A stretch of DNA of 34,204 nt from Saccoglossus kowalevskii (taxonomy: Eukaryota; Hemichordata; Enteropneusta; Harrimaniidae), in NCBI RefSeq assembly GCF_000003605.2, contig NW_003112967.1, positions 135,191 through 169,394 of the forward strand. Reading direction: 5' to 3'. Made by a program: the position numbers and the translations under genes. Of this stretch, positions 32,801-34,204 are shown piece by piece (the stretch's first letter is position 1; each line of letters starts with the position of its first letter). The notes beneath the pieces were generated by a model. That model searched no databases. It was not told the origin of the DNA and saw only the letters and a list, made by a program, of their open reading frames with translations.

Positions 32801-33781
32801 CAAAACTATATATCTTAAATTTGATAACTAACGGGGACTGTGCCATGCATGGCTTGTTTTTCCTTAGAAACAATTCAAGCAAATTTTGCAGTATTGAGAG
32901 CTGCGAAGCAAGTGTCGCATTCGTTTGGCTTAACGTCATCGACAATGAAATTAATGTTGCAATATTGTAGTAACATGTACCTGCATGGGAGAATGGTTGA
33001 TAGCATGTTGTTTTGGCTTTATATAATAATTGGTAGCAGCTTGCGAATCCATAACTGGGGCCAACAATTTTGCAATGTCACGCTGATGACTTGACCTCTA
33101 TGATGAAACACTAGTAGTGATGTCATTCTTAACCAATCAATAAACCAGATGCTTTGCACGCGATCCAATTTTTCTTGTCTCTTTATTGTGGTTAGAGATG
33201 CCAAGCTGACAGACAGTAAAATCCCTGGATTAAAAGTGCAAAAAAGTTCAAATTGTGTGCGACGACATCGACTGTTGATCTGGTACATTTTGTATTTGTC
33301 AAATTTTAGTTCATTTTGAGTTCATGAGTATTGGGCGTTAATGTAGTGTGGATACCCTAATTCAAATGATTCTTCACTGTTGATTTTAATGGAAATATGG
33401 AAGGATCATGTGCGTAAGCGTCCTCCAATGATAAAATCAAACATGGAAGCCCCCAACCCCTAAACAGTTTTATGGTAATACATGTACCTCCCCCCAAAAA
33501 AACAGTTACCAGGACCTCCCAAATGATACTGGATAATGCAGTTCCTCCTCCCTCTGAACAGACACTGGATAACACCCCCCTCCCAGAACAGATACTGGAT
33601 TTTCTTTTCTTTCTTATGTGTGAATCTTCATGCAGAATAACATTCAGAGAACAACTAATAATGTACTAATTTATTTAACTATTTTTATTATTTTCAGATA
33701 ATGATTTAATTACAATAGGTGACAACCCTGATCTTTCCTTTGCTATTCAATGTAGTCGAATTCTTAAAATCACATTATTTG
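29883..33781 (+). CDS. TFG: TFG (Trk-fused gene / trafficking from ER to Golgi regulator), first two coding exons, 3' incomplete
   Basis: TFG is a cytosolic scaffold that oligomerises at ER exit sites and organises COPII carriers. Exon 29883-30096 encodes residues 1-71 and splits codon 72 (donor GTATGT). Exon 33698-33781 encodes residues 72-99 (acceptor TTTTCAG, donor GTGAGT, phase 1). The joined segment is a PB1 domain: [17 protein letters not shown] (20-36) carries the basic side, [16 protein letters not shown] follows, and the acidic OPCA-type loop is KYKDE, D72, then [17 protein letters not shown] (83-99). It is near-identical to vertebrate TFG over this span. The ATG at 29883 has A at -3 and G at +4. 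An acceptor TTAGTGTAG at 29862-29870 suggests a 5' non-coding exon upstream. The coiled coil and the Pro/Gln-rich tail lie beyond the window. The 3.6-kb intron is packed with repeats. Confidence 0.95.
30601..31160. repeat. 280-bp direct duplication
   Basis: CAGAGTCATATCTCAGAATC at 30601 and CAGAGTCGTATTTTAGAATC at 30881 open two copies 280 bp apart. They share TTCTTTGCATGTGCCTAGTA, TTAGCGATTCGATTCAAAAT and the following GGCCGACTGGCAGCCATC core. The second copy runs on into more diverged units. Confidence 0.9.
31605..31620 (-). promoter_or_regulatory. Histone-type mRNA 3' stem-loop motif
   Basis: On the minus strand the sequence is GGCCCTTTTCAGGGCC, preceded by AAAC-like sequence. It has a six-pair stem with a UUUC loop, matching the replication-dependent histone 3'-end consensus (GGYYCUUUUNAGRRCC). 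No histone coding sequence precedes it on that strand, so it is a stray motif within repeat DNA or the remnant of a histone gene's 3' end captured by the element. It is not evidence of a working histone gene. Confidence 0.6.
31788..32670. repeat. About 150-bp satellite-like units with AAAATGGCC..GGCCATTTT core
   Basis: The palindromic core recurs at 31788, 31940, 32090, 32240, 32398, 32538 and 32653, mostly about 150 bp apart. Alternate units are more alike (for example TTTTGTGCTAAA with ATCATCAA after the cores at 31788, 32090 and 32398), giving a 300-bp higher-order unit. The clearest core has AAAATGGCC (31940-31948), spacer GACTGGT and GGCCATTTT (31956-31964). Looser copies occur at 30707, 30987, 31127, 31274 and 31381. 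Confidence 0.85.
32840..33697. other. Remainder of the TFG intron
   Basis: No exon or repeat was recognised. It includes a C-rich stretch at about 33487-33590 with CTCCCCCC-type runs. It ends in a pyrimidine-rich tract (TATTATTTTCAG) before the second TFG exon. Confidence 0.5.
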
Positions 33782-34002
33782 GTGAGTAGTCTCATATCAA
33801 TGTGTTTTTACAAATGAATTAATCATGTGAAGCTGAATCTACCAGCTTTTGGATCCCCAAAAAATTCTTTTACATAACAAGCAATTACACGCAATATTTC
33901 TTTGAAACCATAGCATATTTGTTGTTACATGTACTAGTATTTAGATACTTAAATAATGATATATTCGGCTTTTGTCTTTCATGAAAATGTCCTGGACTGT
34001 CC

Positions 34003-34204
34003 TGACATGCATGGCCTTCCTGAGATGTGTGTCTGGCAGGCATGGCTTTTCTGAGATGTGTCTCTGCCATGCATGCTTCCCTGAGATGTGTGTCTGGCAT
34101 GCATGGCTTCCCTGAGATGTGTCTCTGCTATGCATGCTTCCCTGAGATGCGTGTCTTCCACGCATGCTTTCCGCAGATGTGTGTCTGCCACACATGCTTC
34201 CCTT
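34003..34204. repeat. 30/31-bp minisatellite in the next TFG intron, cut by window end
   Basis: CTGAGATGTGTGTCTGGCAT-like units have GAGATG at 34022, 34053, 34083, 34114 and 34144, with a variant near 34174. Steps alternate 31 and 30 bp, giving a 61-bp higher-order pair (GTGTGTCTGG units alternate with GTGTCTCTGC units). The three overlapping minus-strand ORFs here are repeat-derived. Confidence 0.9.

Larger units (their letters stand above)
30528..32839. repeat. Composite repeat with AGTCCCCGTT ends, inside the first TFG coding intron
   Basis: AGTCCCCGTT at 30528-30537 is the inverse of AACGGGGACT at 31561-31570 and again at 32830-32839. This gives either one 2.3-kb element or a 1.04-kb element next to a second piece. 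The left end continues CGGACGAAGTCCG (itself palindromic) and GTCCGTCCGTGCGTCTGTG-like runs, a repeat start I have seen in marine invertebrate genomes. No coding capacity is evident. Open frames at 30592-31144 are the same repeat read twice. No target duplication was found. The flank CACAGTCCCCGTTA is shared by both right ends. Confidence 0.75.

Overview
This is AT-rich nuclear DNA from an animal. Intron-containing genes have canonical GT..AG sites, and the intergenic space is long and rich in minisatellites and transposable-element debris. One run of Ns marks a draft assembly. The most diagnostic gene is TFG, whose PB1 domain is close to the vertebrate protein. Together with a class C GPCR exon and a LINE fragment with a TTA-repeat tail, it suggests a marine invertebrate, perhaps a non-vertebrate deuterostome. 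The species cannot be fixed from the sequence alone.

Layout. 1-408: a 13-unit minisatellite (29-bp then 33-bp units). 1021-1240: a 41-bp repeat. 5358-5712 (minus): the first coding exon of a secreted-end class C GPCR whose remaining exons would lie leftward, though none was recognised in the window. 7881-9330: a 51-bp minisatellite that is open on both strands. 13024-16859 (plus): a complete nine-exon gene for a 402-residue secreted protein whose C-terminal 250 residues look like a bacterial type amino-acid solute-binding protein. 20579-21061: a SAP-like/transposon-derived ORF fragment. 23233-25996: a DNA transposon with perfect 15-bp terminal inverted repeats and a 6-bp target duplication, carrying an assembly gap and a nested LTR-like insertion. 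26698-27228 (minus): a 5'-truncated non-LTR retrotransposon tail. 29883 to beyond the window (plus): the 5' part of TFG. Its 3.6-kb intron is largely filled by a composite repeat with AGTCCCCGTT ends, a palindromic GGCC core repeated about every 150 bp, and a histone-type 3' stem-loop on the minus strand.

The three recognised genes are functionally unrelated (nutrient or signal sensing receptor, secreted binding protein, ER-export/scaffold protein), and nothing suggests that they act together. The most interesting items are the solute-binding-protein-like gene, the newly delimited TIR element with 6-bp target duplication and subterminal repeats in the same orientation at both ends, a dispersed palindrome family, and the double-strand-open minisatellite.
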